Shown: positions 42,510-53,244, counted from the first letter of the stretch. The stretch is 64,000 nucleotides of DNA from Solirubrobacter pauli (GCF_003633755.1 NZ_RBIL01000002.1:682001-746000); one strand, 5' to 3'. Notes: generated from the letters alone by a model not told the origin. Numbers and translations are program-made.

Positions 42510-43874
42510 ATGCGCCTGCTTCTCGCCGTCTTCGCTGCTCTGCTCGTGTTCTCCGCCCCCGCGCACGCCGCTGGGCCGCAGTTGGGGATCGCGGACGACC
42601 GGCTGCTCCTGCAGGGCGGCGCGGAGGCCGACAAGGCGCTCCTGGAGTGGCAGCAGAACGGCATCCAGACCGTGCGCATCTACGCGCTGTGGTCGCGGGT
42701 CGCGCCGTCGTCGCCGACCGGCGAGTACTCGTGGGACCAGCTCGACCACGCCGTCAACCGCGTGGTCGGCGCGAACATGAAGCCGATCCTCACGATCACC
42801 GGCCCCGGGCCGCTGTGGGTGAGCCGGCGCTCGGAGCGCGGCGAGACCCGCTACGACCCCGATCCCAAGCTGTTCGCCGAGTACGCGCGCCTGGTGGCCG
42901 AGCGCTACGCCGACCGCGTGGACACGTACATCGTCTGGAACGAGCCCAACCTCGGCGGCTGGCTGCGGCCGCAGGCGGCCTGCTTCGGCAAGGTGTGCAA
43001 CTCGGTCTCGCCCCACCTGTACCGCGACCTCGTCAACGCCGCCTACCCGGCGATCCACGGCGCCGACCGCACCGCCAAGGTCCTGATCGGCGCGATGTCG
43101 AGCCGCGGCAGCCGGCTCACGACCGAGAACTCCAACCACACGCCGCTCGCGTTCCTGCGCGCGCTCGGCTGCGTCGACGCCACGTTCAAGAAGCAGTCCA
43201 ACGGCCGCTGCAAGGGCTTCAAGGCGCCGCAGGCCGACGGCTTCGCGTTCCACCCGCACGGCGTCCTGGCCGCTCCCGAGCAGGTGTTCCCGAACAAGGA
43301 CGACGTGTCGATCGCGTCGCTCTCGCGGCTCACCTCCACGCTCGACAAGCTCCAGAAGGCCAAGCGGCTCAAGAGCACCACGAGCAAGCTGGGCCTCTAC
43401 CTGGACGAGTTCGGCTACCAGACGAACCCGCCGGACAAGTTCGCCGGGATCTCGCTGGCGCAGCAGGACCAGTGGCTCCAGCGCGCCGCGTACCAGGCGT
43501 GGCGCAACCCGCGCGTGAAGCTGTTCGCGCAGTACCTCTGGTACGACGAGCCGCGCAGCCTCAACAACGAGAACGGCGGCTGGCAGTCGGGCCTGCGCTT
43601 CACCGACGGCCGCGCGAAGCCGGCGCTCAAGCACTTCGCCATGCCGTTCGCGCTCGACGCCGGCAAGGGCCGTCTCTGGGGCCAGGTGCGCACGCGCGAG
43701 ACGCGCAGCGTGAAGGTCCAGCGCAAGCTCGCCGGGAGCTCCTCGTGGAAGACGATCGGCACGCGCAAGACCGACTCGCAGGGCTACTGGAGCTGGACGA
43801 CGCGGCTGACCGTCGGGGCCTCCTACCGCTACCAGGCGGCGGGAGCGACGAGCGCGACCGTCAAGCGGCAGTAG
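42510..43874 (+). CDS. Secreted clan-A glycoside hydrolase
   Basis: The 454-residue protein has a signal peptide (MRLLLAVFAALLVFSAPAHA). A TIM barrel with the acid/base in IVWNEPN (about residue 149) and a nucleophile Glu in LYLDEFGY (about 302) follows, the GH clan A layout as in GH5/GH39-like enzymes. The C-terminal ~70 residues are a beta-rich module (SVKVQRKLAGSSSWKTIG). It should cut a polysaccharide outside the cell. The exact family is not resolved by eye. Confidence 0.85.
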   Translation: MRLLLAVFAALLVFSAPAHAAGPQLGIADDRLLLQGGAEADKALLEWQQNGIQTVRIYALWSRVAPSSPTGEYSWDQLDHAVNRVVGANMKPILTITGPGPLWVSRRSERGETRYDPDPKLFAEYARLVAERYADRVDTYIVWNEPNLGGWLRPQAACFGKVCNSVSPHLYRDLVNAAYPAIHGADRTAKVLIGAMSSRGSRLTTENSNHTPLAFLRALGCVDATFKKQSNGRCKGFKAPQADGFAFHPHGVLAAPEQVFPNKDDVSIASLSRLTSTLDKLQKAKRLKSTTSKLGLYLDEFGYQTNPPDKFAGISLAQQDQWLQRAAYQAWRNPRVKLFAQYLWYDEPRSLNNENGGWQSGLRFTDGRAKPALKHFAMPFALDAGKGRLWGQVRTRETRSVKVQRKLAGSSSWKTIGTRKTDSQGYWSWTTRLTVGASYRYQAAGATSATVKRQ

Positions 43875-43887
43875 TGTTCGCGACAGG

Positions 43888-46341
43888 CTGAGCACGAGCA
43901 CCGGACCCGACCACGCGGCACGCTTTGCAGCGCTGGAGGCGCTGTTAGGGGTCACGTCGGCTCTGTCCGGCGCGTTGACGCCGGAGCACGTCGGGGCCGC
44001 CGTCGCCGAGCATGGCGCGCGGGCGCTCGGCGGCACGGGCGGGATCGTCTACGCGCTCGAGCGCGGCGACCGGCTGCAGGTCGTCGGGTCCTGGGGCTAT
44101 CCGGCCGACGTCGTCGAGGCGTACGGGACGCTCGCGCTGGACGAGGCGCTGCCCGCGCCGCGCGCCGCGCGCGAGCGCCGCACGGTCGCCGCCGACTCGC
44201 CCGCGGAGATCGCCGAGCGCTACCCGGCGCTCTCCGGCATCCACCGTGGCTCGCTGTGCGCGGTCCCGATGCTCGCCGGCGCGGACGTCGTGCTCGGCGC
44301 GTTGGCGGTGTTCCGCGGGGACCACACGCGGGCGTTCCTGCCCGCCGAGCGCGAGCTGCTGGAGGCGCTGGCCCGCGTATCGGCGCACGCGCTCGAGCGC
44401 GCCTCGCTGCACAGCCGGCTGCACCGGCTGCAAGCGACGACGGCCGACCTCGCCCGGGCGCTGACGCCGCACGAGGTCGCCGCGACGGCGGCCGCACAGG
44501 GAGCGGAGGCACTCGGTGCCTCGAGCGCGTGGGTGGCGCTGCTCGACGACGGCCGGCGGACGCTCGAGCTCGCGCACGCCGCCGGGCACGCGGACAGCAC
44601 CATGCAGCGCTTCCGGTCGTTCTCGCTGGACGCCGACCTGCCGCTGGCCGAGGCCGCGCGCACCCGGTCGGCGCTGTGGCTGGAGGGCGCGGACGCGATC
44701 TTCGGCCGCTACCCGTTGTTCGCCCAGGTGCGGCCGCAGGCGCAGGCGGCGGCGCTGCTGCCGCTGACGAACGAGGGCGCCGCGCTGGGCGCGATCGGGC
44801 TCGTGTTCGACACGCCGCGCGCGTTCGCGCCGGCTGACCGCGACTACCTGCTCACGCTCACGCGGCTGTGCGGCCACGCGCTCGGGCGGGCGCAGCGCTA
44901 CCAGGACGAGCACGACCTGGCGCTCACCCTCCAGCAGGCGCTGCTGCCGAGCGGCCTGCCACGGGCCGAAGGGGTCGAGCTCGCGGTCCGCTACCTGCCG
45001 AGCGCGGACGGCGCCGCGGCGGGCGGAGACTTCTACGACGCGCTCGAGCTCACCGCGGGTCGGGTGGGGATCGCGGTCGGGGACGTCGTCGGGCACGGCC
45101 CGGGGGCGGCCGCGGCCATGGGCCAGCTGCGCGGCGCCTTGCGTGCCTACGCCCTGGAAGGGCGCTCCCCGGCGCGGGTGCTGCAGCTCCTCAGCCGCTA
45201 CGCCGACGGCGTGCCCGGCGCGCGCGGCGCGACCGTCGCCTACGCCGTGATCGACCCGGCCGCCCGCGAGGTCCGCTACGCCGCCGCCGGGCATCCGCCA
45301 CCGCTGCTGCTCCTGCCGGACGGCTCCACCCGCTACCTGGACCGGGCGCGCGGCGTCCCGCTCGACCGCGCGCTCGGGCACATGTACGTGGACGCGATGG
45401 CCACGGTGCCGGAGGGGGCCACGCTCATCCTGTACTCGGACGGCGCGATCGAACGCCGCGACGAGACGCTCGACGCCGGGCTGGCGCGGCTGTCGGCCGC
45501 GGCGGTCGCGGCCGGCCACGCCGAGCCCGAGGCGCTCGCCACCGAGCTGGTCTCGGCGCTCCTGGACGGGGCGGACCGCACGGACGACGTCGCGCTGCTC
45601 GTCGCACGCGTCCACCGGCCCGCGCTCACGCCGTTGCGGCTGTGGTTCGCCGCCCGCGCCGACCAGCTGGCGGTCGTGCGCGAGGCGATGCGCGGCTGGC
45701 TCGCCTCCGCCGACGTGGACCGTGGCGACGCCGAGATGCTCGTGCTCGCCGCCGGAGAGCTGTGCGCGAACGCGGTCGAGCACGCCTACGGGGGCGAGGG
45801 AGAAGGGTCGGTCGAGGTCTCGCTCAGCCGCTCCCCGGGCGGGTCGCTCGTGCTCGTCGTGCGCGACCGCGGCCGCTGGCGCCCGCCACCGGCCGATCCC
45901 GGCGTCCGCGGACGCGGCCTGGTGATCGTCCGGGGGTTGATGACATCCGTCGACATCGACGAAGGCACCGACGGGACCACCGTCACCGCCCGCTACCGGC
46001 CCGCCGGGTTCGTGGTCGAGGTCCCACCGGCCGGCCCCGCGCTCGTCGAGCTCGAACGCTCGGGCGAGGCGACGATCGTCCGCATCGTCGGGGAGGTCGA
46101 CGAGGTCAACGAGCGGCACGTCGAAGCGGAGCTCGCCGGGCTGGGTGGCGAGCCGGTGATCGTGGACCTGTCCGCGCTGACCTTCATCGGCAGCGCCGGC
46201 ATCCGCATCCTGTTCGGGCTGTCCGATCGCGCACAGCGGCTCGTGGTGGTCGTGCCGCCGGACGCACCGTTCCGGCGCGCGCTCGAGCTGGCCGAGCTCG
46301 GCCGCGCCGCTCGTCTGGTCGACCGACTCCAGGACGTCTGA
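43888..46341 (+). CDS. SpoIIE-type phosphatase with GAF, HATPase and STAS domains
   Basis: Domains in order are two GAF domains (about 1-320), a PP2C-like SpoIIE phosphatase (about 345-550; [27 protein letters not shown]), a HATPase_c anti-sigma-type kinase (about 560-680; [11 protein letters not shown]) and a STAS domain (about 700-817; [12 protein letters not shown]). It probably dephosphorylates and rephosphorylates STAS proteins in a partner-switching pathway. The GAF-like reading frame continues upstream of the first usual start (TTG 43975) to CTG 43888, which I take as the tentative start. Confidence 0.85.
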   Translation: MSTSTGPDHAARFAALEALLGVTSALSGALTPEHVGAAVAEHGARALGGTGGIVYALERGDRLQVVGSWGYPADVVEAYGTLALDEALPAPRAARERRTVAADSPAEIAERYPALSGIHRGSLCAVPMLAGADVVLGALAVFRGDHTRAFLPAERELLEALARVSAHALERASLHSRLHRLQATTADLARALTPHEVAATAAAQGAEALGASSAWVALLDDGRRTLELAHAAGHADSTMQRFRSFSLDADLPLAEAARTRSALWLEGADAIFGRYPLFAQVRPQAQAAALLPLTNEGAALGAIGLVFDTPRAFAPADRDYLLTLTRLCGHALGRAQRYQDEHDLALTLQQALLPSGLPRAEGVELAVRYLPSADGAAAGGDFYDALELTAGRVGIAVGDVVGHGPGAAAAMGQLRGALRAYALEGRSPARVLQLLSRYADGVPGARGATVAYAVIDPAAREVRYAAAGHPPPLLLLPDGSTRYLDRARGVPLDRALGHMYVDAMATVPEGATLILYSDGAIERRDETLDAGLARLSAAAVAAGHAEPEALATELVSALLDGADRTDDVALLVARVHRPALTPLRLWFAARADQLAVVREAMRGWLASADVDRGDAEMLVLAAGELCANAVEHAYGGEGEGSVEVSLSRSPGGSLVLVVRDRGRWRPPPADPGVRGRGLVIVRGLMTSVDIDEGTDGTTVTARYRPAGFVVEVPPAGPALVELERSGEATIVRIVGEVDEVNERHVEAELAGLGGEPVIVDLSALTFIGSAGIRILFGLSDRAQRLVVVVPPDAPFRRALELAELGRAARLVDRLQDV

Positions 46342-46433
46342 TCGACGGAGGCGCGGTCAGAGAAGTTGCCGGTCTGGTTCTCTTCCGTACTTTCCCGAAG
46401 CAGATCGGTGGAGGGGCGGTCGATGAGCTGAAC

Positions 46434-48254
46434 ATGAGGCTTTCAATCAAGACCAAGCTCCTGGCGATCGTCGCGCTGCTGATCGCGCTGATGGCGGTCG
46501 TCGGGTTCGTGGGCATGCGCGGCACCACGACGGTCGCCGACGAAGCCCACGCCATGTACACGCACGCCGCCGTGCCGCTGGCGGACATGGGCGTCGCCCG
46601 CGCCAAGCTCAACGAGAACCGGGCGTTCCTGAACAACCACATGCTCGAGCGGTCCGGGGCCGACAAGCAGGCGCTGGAAGGCAAGATCGCCGCCAATTCG
46701 GCCGAGACCGACAAGCGGCTCGCGGCCGTCGAGCGGACGCTGCAGACCGACACGGGCAAGCGCTCGTTCGCGGAGCTCATGACCGCGCGCGACGCGTACG
46801 GCAAGGTTCGCGACCGCGTCCTGGCGCTCTCGCGTGCCAACCGCGAGGCGGAGGCGTACGCGCTCAACAAGGCCGAGGGCGTTCCCGCGTTCGGCGCCGT
46901 CGCCGGCGCGTTCACGAAGCTCTTCGAGTCCAAGGTCGCGCTGGCGAAGTCCGGCGATGCCGACAGCGTCGACGCCGCCGCCTCGGCCAAGCTGCTCTCG
47001 CTGCTCCTGATCATCGTCGCCGGCCTGGTCGGCTTCGCGATCGCGTTCGTGGTCGCCAACGCCATCGTCAGGGGTGTCCGTCGCGTCCTGGGCGCCGCGG
47101 ACAGCATCGCCGAGGGCGACCTCGGCACCGAGCTGGACGTCGCGAGCAAGGACGAGATCGGCGACCTCGCGAAGGCGATGGAGCGCATGATCGCCTACCT
47201 GCAGGAGATGGCCACGGCCGCCGACCGCGTCGCCGCGGGCGACCTCACGGCCGAGGTGCACCCGCGCTCGCAGCGCGACGCGCTCGGCACCGCCCTGACC
47301 GGCATGGTCGCGAACCTGAGCGAGCTGGTGGGCGGCGTCAACGACAGCGCGGGCACGCTGTCCGCCGCCTCACAGGAGATGGCGTCGACGTCGCAGGAGG
47401 CCGGCCGCGCGGTCGGGGAGATCGCAGCCGCGATCGGCGAGGTCGCCATGGGGGCCGAGCGCCAGGTGCGCGGCGTCTCCAGCGCCCGCGACGCGGGCGA
47501 CCAGGTGTCCACGGCGGCGCGCAACTCGGCGCAGCACGCGCAGGCCGCGGCCCGCGTCGCCGAGGAGGCGCGTGAGCTGGCCCGTGAGGGCGTCGACGCC
47601 GCCGAGCACGCGACCCAGGCGATGACGGCCGTGCGTGCCGCCTCCGAGGAGGTCACGGGCGCGATCGAGCAGCTCGCCTCCAAGTCCGAGCAGATCGGCG
47701 GGATCGTCGAGACGATCACCGCGATCGCCGAGCAGACGAACCTGCTGGCGCTCAACGCCGCGATCGAGGCCGCCCGGGCGGGTGAGCAGGGCAAGGGCTT
47801 CGCGGTCGTCGCGGAGGAGGTCCGCAAGCTCGCCGAGGAGTCGCAGGCGGCCGCGGGGCAGATCAGCGGCCTGATCGGCGAGATCCAGGCGGAGACGCGC
47901 AACGCCGTGTCGGTCGCCGGTGACGGCGTCGCGCGCACCGCCGAGGGCGCGACCACGGTCACGCACACGCGCGAGGCGTTCCTGCGGATCGGCGGCTCGG
48001 TCGAGGACATGGCGGCGCGTGCCGCGGAGATCGCGGCCGCCGTCGACCAGATCTCCGCCGGTGGCGAGCAGCTCGAGCGCGAGATCGGCGACGTCGCGAG
48101 CGTCGCGGAGCAGTCGTCGGCCTCGGCCGAGCAGGTGTCGGCGGCCACGCAGCAGACGTCCGCCTCCACGCAGGAGATCGCGGCCTCCGCCGAGGAGCTG
48201 GCGGCCACGGCCGAGCAGCTCGAGCGGATGGTCGCGCGCTTCACGCTCGCGTGA
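46434..48254 (+). CDS. Methyl-accepting chemotaxis protein, four-helix-bundle sensor
   Basis: The 606-residue receptor has a membrane helix (about 7-29) and a helical extracellular sensor of the 4HB type ([20 protein letters not shown]). A second membrane helix follows (about 182-205), then HAMP-like repeats. The signalling domain has the conserved tip [20 protein letters not shown]. It senses a small ligand and drives CheA. It lies 92 bases after the SpoIIE-type gene, and no CheA/CheW/CheR genes are visible. Confidence 0.93.
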   Translation: MRLSIKTKLLAIVALLIALMAVVGFVGMRGTTTVADEAHAMYTHAAVPLADMGVARAKLNENRAFLNNHMLERSGADKQALEGKIAANSAETDKRLAAVERTLQTDTGKRSFAELMTARDAYGKVRDRVLALSRANREAEAYALNKAEGVPAFGAVAGAFTKLFESKVALAKSGDADSVDAAASAKLLSLLLIIVAGLVGFAIAFVVANAIVRGVRRVLGAADSIAEGDLGTELDVASKDEIGDLAKAMERMIAYLQEMATAADRVAAGDLTAEVHPRSQRDALGTALTGMVANLSELVGGVNDSAGTLSAASQEMASTSQEAGRAVGEIAAAIGEVAMGAERQVRGVSSARDAGDQVSTAARNSAQHAQAAARVAEEARELAREGVDAAEHATQAMTAVRAASEEVTGAIEQLASKSEQIGGIVETITAIAEQTNLLALNAAIEAARAGEQGKGFAVVAEEVRKLAEESQAAAGQISGLIGEIQAETRNAVSVAGDGVARTAEGATTVTHTREAFLRIGGSVEDMAARAAEIAAAVDQISAGGEQLEREIGDVASVAEQSSASAEQVSAATQQTSASTQEIAASAEELAATAEQLERMVARFTLA

Positions 48255-48261
48255 CGAGCGG

Positions 48262-48294
48262 CCGGACCGGCTCGGCGACGCCGAGCCGGTCCGG
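48262..48294. terminator. Perfect 15-bp hairpin between convergent genes
   Basis: CCGGACCGGCTCGGC, the loop GAC and the exact complement lie eight bases after the chemoreceptor stop and eleven before the stop of the convergent repeat protein. It could end transcripts from both sides. There is no U-tract. Confidence 0.65.
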
Positions 48295-48304
48295 TGCATG
48301 GGGG

Positions 48305-50956
48305 TCAGAGCCGGAACGTGGCCTTGATCAGGTCGCGCACGCCGGGGCCGACGTAGACGCCGTCGTCCTCGAGGTTGTTGATGTGCACGGTGTCCAGCGT
48401 CGGCTCGGACCCCGTGAGGTAGGCGAAGGTCGGCAGCCCGGCCTCGATCACGGTGTCGCCCTCACGCGTGAGGTTGATCCGCTCGGCCTTCGGCGTGCCG
48501 TCGAGGGTCACCGTGTCGGCCGCCAGGTCCCCGGCGCCGTCGGAGCCCGCGAGGTCCACGCGCACCGTCTTGAGCGGCGTGCCGGAGAGGTCGTGCACGG
48601 CGACGTTGTCGACGCCGCCCAGCGTGCGCACCGCCCACTCCTCGACGTTCGCGAGGTCCAGGTCGATCGCGGCGATGTTGCGGGTGACGTGGACGTGCCG
48701 GTCCGCGGTCGCGGTGAGCGCGATGTCCTCGCCCGCGTTGGAGCCGTTGAAGTCCTGCTCGTCGAGGCCGGACTGGCCGTCGACGACATCGCTGCCGTCG
48801 CCCGGGTCCCACTGGAAGTGGTCGTTGCCGGCGCCCATGCGGGCCGTGTCCGAGCCGCGGTTGCCGTCGACCAGGTCGTCGCCGTTGCCGCCCAGCAGCA
48901 GGTCGTCGCCGTCGCCACCGCGCAGCGTGTCCTCGCCGTTGCCGCCGTCCAGCGTCAGGTGGGTGAGCAGGCCGATGCCGTTGAGGCCGTTGATCGTGTC
49001 GTTGGCCTCGCCGCCCTTGACCACGAGCTCCTCGACCGCGGTCGTGCCCAGCAGCGGCGCGCCCGGGGCGAAGGTGCGGACGACGCCTGCGCCGTCGGGC
49101 GCGATCCCGATCGTGTCGCCGTCGCCCGTGCCCGTGTAGGTGGCGGTGTCCGTGCCCGGCCCGCCGTCGGCGTTCACGCGCGCCTCGCCGGTCGCGGCCG
49201 CGCTGGCGAGGGTCGTGTCGTCGCCGTCGAGCAGCGCGGCGGTGGCGCTGTCCTGGAGCTCGAGCCCGGTCACGCGCACGGTCGGCTTGAGGCCGGAGAT
49301 GACCGCGGTGGTGCCGTCGGAGCCGAGCGTGACGCGGTCGGCGCCGGTCGTGCCCTCGGCGACCACGCGGTCGACGGCGAGGTCACCCGCGCCGTCGAAG
49401 CCGGCGACGTCCACGGCCGCGGAGCGCAGGTCCGTGCCGGCGAGGTGGCCGACGGTCACGTCGTCGACGCCGCCCAGCGCGCGGATCGCCGCGGCCTCGA
49501 CGCCGTCCATGTCCAGCGTGATGTTGGCGATATTGCGGAACACGGTCACGCGCGGGCCGTTGGCGGCCAGCGTGATCTTCTCGCCCACGTTGGCGCCGTT
49601 GAAGTCGAGCGTGTCGGTGCCGCCGTCGCCCTCGACCACGTCGGACTGGTCGCCCGGGTCCCACTGCAGGTGGTCGTCGCCCGTACCGCCGCGGACGGTG
49701 TCGACGCCGCGGTTGCCGTCCACCAGGTCGTCGCCGGCGCCGCCCAGGAGCTTGTCGTCGCCGTCGCCGCCGGTCACCCGGTCGTCCCCGGTGCCGCCGT
49801 CCATGGTGAGCGCGGTGAGCGTCGCGATGCCGTTGAGGCCGGACAGCGTGTCGTCGCCCGTGCCGCCCTTGACGAGCAGGCGCTCGACCGCGGCCGCGTT
49901 GAAGGTCGGCGCGCCGGTCGCGAACGCCGCGACGGGACCGCCGTTGGGGCCGACGCCGATCGTGTCGTCGCCGGGCGTGCCGGCGTAGGTGGCGGTGTCG
50001 GTGCCCTCGCCGCCGTCGGCGCCGACCTGCACGGTGCCCGTGGGCGCGGCGGAGGCGGACGCCGTGTCGTCGCCGGCCAGCAGCGCGGCGGTGACGGTGT
50101 CGGCGGGCTCCATGCCGGTGGCACGCACGTCGACCGAGAGGCCGTCGACGATCCCGGTCGTCCCGTCCGTGGCGAGCACCGCCTTGTCGGGACCGTCGGT
50201 GCCGTTGACGATCACGCGGTCGGCCGCGGCGTCGCCGTTGCCGTCGAACCCGCTCAGGTCGACGGCCACGGCGCGGACGCCGGTGCCCGCCAGGTCGCCG
50301 ACGGTCATCGTGTCGGCGCCTCCGAGTGCGCGGACGTCGACCTGCTCGACCGCCGCGAGGTCCATGGCGATCGCGGCGACGTTGCGGGTGAAGCGGGCGT
50401 GCGTGCCGTCCGCGGTCAGCGAGAGCTCCTCGCCGATGTTCGCGCCGTTGAAGGCGAGCGTGTCGGTGCCCGCGTCGCCGGCGACGGCGTCGGTGCCGTC
50501 GCCCGGGTCCCACTGGAAGCGGTCGTCGCCGGCGCCGAGCGCGACCGTGTCGGCTCCCTGGTTGCCGTCGACGAGGTCGTTGCCGGTGCCGCCGAGGAGC
50601 GTGTCGGCGGAGGCGCCGCCGAACAGCGTGTCGTTGCCGCTGCCGCCGTCGACGGTGAGGTGCTCGAGGAGGCCCTGGACGCGGACCTCGTCGTCACCTC
50701 CGCCCGCGGTCACGCCCACGGCGGTCAGCGCGGCGCGCGGGTAGGTGAAGTCGATCGTGCCGTCGGCGCCGACGTCGCCGTAGAGCGTCGTGCTGTCGGT
50801 GACGAGGTGCAGCGTGTCGGACGCGCCGTCACCGGCGATCCGGAGCGTCGAGCCGTCGAGGCTCGTCGTGTACGAGGCCATCGCCGGAGCGGCGAAGGCC
50901 AGTGTGCCGGCGAGGCCCGCGCCGAGCGCGGCGCCTCGCAACACCTTCGGGGACAA
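48305..50956 (-). CDS. Secreted protein with three long RTX-like repeats
   Basis: The 883-residue protein has a signal peptide (KVLRGAALGAGLAGTLAFAA). Three tandem units of about 270-290 residues follow, each starting with Ca-binding-type nonapeptides (GGSGNDTLFGG, GGTGNDLVDG) followed by FQWDPGD, then DFNGANIGE and VDVRALGG segments. RTX-type repeats usually bind calcium and promote folding after secretion. The start is TTG 50956, supported by a GAAGGAGA four bases upstream. No catalytic domain is seen; a structural or adhesive surface role is likely. Confidence 0.8.
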   Translation of the reverse strand: MSPKVLRGAALGAGLAGTLAFAAPAMASYTTSLDGSTLRIAGDGASDTLHLVTDSTTLYGDVGADGTIDFTYPRAALTAVGVTAGGGDDEVRVQGLLEHLTVDGGSGNDTLFGGASADTLLGGTGNDLVDGNQGADTVALGAGDDRFQWDPGDGTDAVAGDAGTDTLAFNGANIGEELSLTADGTHARFTRNVAAIAMDLAAVEQVDVRALGGADTMTVGDLAGTGVRAVAVDLSGFDGNGDAAADRVIVNGTDGPDKAVLATDGTTGIVDGLSVDVRATGMEPADTVTAALLAGDDTASASAAPTGTVQVGADGGEGTDTATYAGTPGDDTIGVGPNGGPVAAFATGAPTFNAAAVERLLVKGGTGDDTLSGLNGIATLTALTMDGGTGDDRVTGGDGDDKLLGGAGDDLVDGNRGVDTVRGGTGDDHLQWDPGDQSDVVEGDGGTDTLDFNGANVGEKITLAANGPRVTVFRNIANITLDMDGVEAAAIRALGGVDDVTVGHLAGTDLRSAAVDVAGFDGAGDLAVDRVVAEGTTGADRVTLGSDGTTAVISGLKPTVRVTGLELQDSATAALLDGDDTTLASAAATGEARVNADGGPGTDTATYTGTGDGDTIGIAPDGAGVVRTFAPGAPLLGTTAVEELVVKGGEANDTINGLNGIGLLTHLTLDGGNGEDTLRGGDGDDLLLGGNGDDLVDGNRGSDTARMGAGNDHFQWDPGDGSDVVDGQSGLDEQDFNGSNAGEDIALTATADRHVHVTRNIAAIDLDLANVEEWAVRTLGGVDNVAVHDLSGTPLKTVRVDLAGSDGAGDLAADTVTLDGTPKAERINLTREGDTVIEAGLPTFAYLTGSEPTLDTVHINNLEDDGVYVGPGVRDLIKATFRL

Positions 50957-50960
50957 TGGG

Positions 50961-50968
50961 TCTCCTTC
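50961..50968 (-). promoter_or_regulatory. Ribosome binding site for a TTG start
   Basis: GAAGGAGA lies four bases before TTG 50956. It decides the rare start and places a proper signal peptide at the N-terminus. Confidence 0.6.
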
Positions 50969-51067
50969 GGGGAGTGATCAGGGGAGGAGCCCGCGACTAT
51001 GGGCGGCCGTCCTCCCCCGAGCAATCGGGGCGCACCCCTGGACTTTGCGTCCGCACCCCCTGAGGGG

Positions 51068-53059
51068 TCATCCGTTCCGGGGCGTGATCCGGGCCGTGAA
51101 CGCCACCCGCGAGAAGCGCTGGTTGCGGGCGATCTGGACGGCGAGCGTCGGGCCGGCGTCCGGGGCCGAGCTCTGGCGGGCCGGGCGCATCAGGTGCGCG
51201 GCGGCGCCGGCGGGGCGGGTGAGCGGCGTGACCGTGTAGCCGGAACGGTCGCTCGTGACCTCGAAGCGGGAGATCCGGTCGAGGGCGATCCGCTGGTCGG
51301 TGACGCGCACCTGGGTGCCGTTCTTGAGCACGGCCACGACGGTGGCCTCACGACCGGTGCTCGGGAACAGGATGTCGGCGCTCAGCGCGCGGGTGCCGCG
51401 CCGCGCCACGTCCCAGCGCGTCTGGATGAAGCGCGGCGTGAACTGGTGCGTGACGCGCAGCGTGCCGTTCGAACCGCTGATCGTGCCGGTCGCGCGCAGG
51501 TCGGTGAACGCGCCGGCGAAGGACGTGCCGACGGCGCTCGCCGCGGACGCCCCGGCGCCCGACGGGGCCTTGATCAGCCGCAGCGGGGTGACGTTCTTGT
51601 CCACCGCCGAGCGGGCGACCTGCGAGGCGAGCACGCGCCGGCCGGTCACGTCGCGGATCAGCGCGCCGAAGGACGCGGGCGGCGTGCCGCCGATGTTCGC
51701 GGCCACTTCCTGCGTGCCGTTGAACAGCCGCGCGAGGTCGAGCCCGCCGTACGGGAACGCCTTCTGGTTGACGGCCACGATCGCCGTGTTGTAGGCCGGC
51801 GTGGTCACGGCCAGGCGGCCGATGTCCGGGTCGAACGCGTACAACGCCGGCGGCTCGACCGACGGCTTGGAGCCGAGGCCGGCGTCGACCGCTCGCGCCG
51901 CGTTGGCCAGCACCCGGGCCGCGCCGAGCCGCGCGCTGCCCACGCCCTGCGGGACGGCGTGCACCTTGAAGAACAGCGCGTCGGCGATCCCGCCGTCACG
52001 CTCGGCGGTGCGGGTGTAGAACCCGAGCGACTGGTCGAGCATGTACTTCGCGTAGCGCTGCCAGCGGGCGTCGCTCAGGGACGGCGCGGACGCGATCCCG
52101 ATCAGCGCCTGCTGCGTCAGGCCGAGCTTCTTGGACTGGTGCCAGCGGTCGAAGCCGAGGCCGGAGTCCCAGTTCATGTACCCGCCGTGCGTCCAGTAGC
52201 CGGCGATCGCGCGCTCGATCCACTCGGCCACGACGCGCTTCTTGTTCATGTCCAGCGGCGCCATCCCGGCGCGCCGCGCCTGGTCGTAGAAGCGCGTGAA
52301 GCTGAGGACGATGTTCGCGTACTCGGCGGAGTCGACGTTCGCGGGGTGGTTCAGGCGCTCGTGGGGGAGGTAGTGGAAGCGCATGCCGGCGCCGAAGTTG
52401 GTCTTGGCCTCGCGCACGAAGCGGTTGAGCTGGGCGGCGAAGTCGCGCTTGAGCAGCGCCGGGTCGCCGGTCACGGTCGCGTCGGCGGCGTACATCAGCG
52501 AGTACCAGTTGATCTGGTTCAGGCGGATCGTCGGGTAGCGCCAGAACGAGCCACGCGCCGTGCGCGAGATCGCGTTGCGGATGGCGGTCACGGTCGACTC
52601 GGGGAGCTGCAGGGCCTCGCGGGCGCGGTAGGCGTAGACGAGGCCGTCCACGACCTCGGCGTCGAACACGAGGTGCTGGAAGCCCTTGCCGTTCATCGAG
52701 TTCGTCCAGCCGGGCGCGTGCGACTGGCCGAGCGCCGGCGACGTCACGTACGGGCCCTTGACGAGCTCGAGCGCGAGCTGGCGGGCCCGCTCGTCGTTGC
52801 GCGAAGGGCCCGTGTGGCCCTCCATCGCGGCGACCGAGTGGCCGAGCAGCATCAGCGAGTTGATCATCGGCTCGACGCCGCCACCGCCGCCCTCGTAGTA
52901 GCCCTTGCGCTCGTTCCAGAGCTTGTCGAGCTGGACCTGGAGCGTGTCGGCGGTGGCGAAGTAGGCGGTGTCGTCGTAGTTCTGGGCAGCGGCGGTCGCG
53001 GGTGCCACGAGGGCGAGCGCCGCCAGTGCGGCCGCGGCCGCGTGGCGAAGAGAGGGCAT
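51068..53059 (-). CDS. Large secreted protein of unknown function
   Basis: The 663-residue protein has a signal peptide (ending ATAAAQ). A long helical part (about 30-430) contains LWNERKGYYEGGGGG, NGKGFQHLVFDAEVVDGL and WRYPTIRLNQINWYSL. A beta-rich C-terminal part follows (about 430-663). The arrangement recalls alpha/alpha-toroid plus beta-sandwich enzymes such as polysaccharide lyases of the heparinase type, but I see no diagnostic motif. Conserved-looking aromatic residues could line a carbohydrate cleft. The function is unknown. Confidence 0.7.
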   Translation of the reverse strand: MPSLRHAAAAALAALALVAPATAAAQNYDDTAYFATADTLQVQLDKLWNERKGYYEGGGGGVEPMINSLMLLGHSVAAMEGHTGPSRNDERARQLALELVKGPYVTSPALGQSHAPGWTNSMNGKGFQHLVFDAEVVDGLVYAYRAREALQLPESTVTAIRNAISRTARGSFWRYPTIRLNQINWYSLMYAADATVTGDPALLKRDFAAQLNRFVREAKTNFGAGMRFHYLPHERLNHPANVDSAEYANIVLSFTRFYDQARRAGMAPLDMNKKRVVAEWIERAIAGYWTHGGYMNWDSGLGFDRWHQSKKLGLTQQALIGIASAPSLSDARWQRYAKYMLDQSLGFYTRTAERDGGIADALFFKVHAVPQGVGSARLGAARVLANAARAVDAGLGSKPSVEPPALYAFDPDIGRLAVTTPAYNTAIVAVNQKAFPYGGLDLARLFNGTQEVAANIGGTPPASFGALIRDVTGRRVLASQVARSAVDKNVTPLRLIKAPSGAGASAASAVGTSFAGAFTDLRATGTISGSNGTLRVTHQFTPRFIQTRWDVARRGTRALSADILFPSTGREATVVAVLKNGTQVRVTDQRIALDRISRFEVTSDRSGYTVTPLTRPAGAAAHLMRPARQSSAPDAGPTLAVQIARNQRFSRVAFTARITPRNG

Positions 53060-53244
53060 GGGGAGGGTTCCGGGGAGGGGAGGGGCTGGGGAGTGACCAC
53101 AGCCTCCCGCGGAATGCGTTTGCCGACATCAGGTGGGCCCCCGGCACTTACCCCTACATTTGGGCTGTCGTGCTGGCCGCACCCCAACGCCGGTTGTTGG
53201 CCTCACCCACGCAGGGCGGTTGGGCGCGTAGCTTCAGCGGCACG

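Noticed and set aside
48251-50977. A long plus-strand open frame opposite the RTX-like gene.
   Set aside because: It is the mirror of a repetitive GC-rich gene; the minus-strand frame has a signal peptide and RTX motifs, this one has none.
53002-53244. An extended start for the LAL regulator.
   Set aside because: The upstream codons lack conservation-like character and the Walker A region is correctly placed from ATG 53245.
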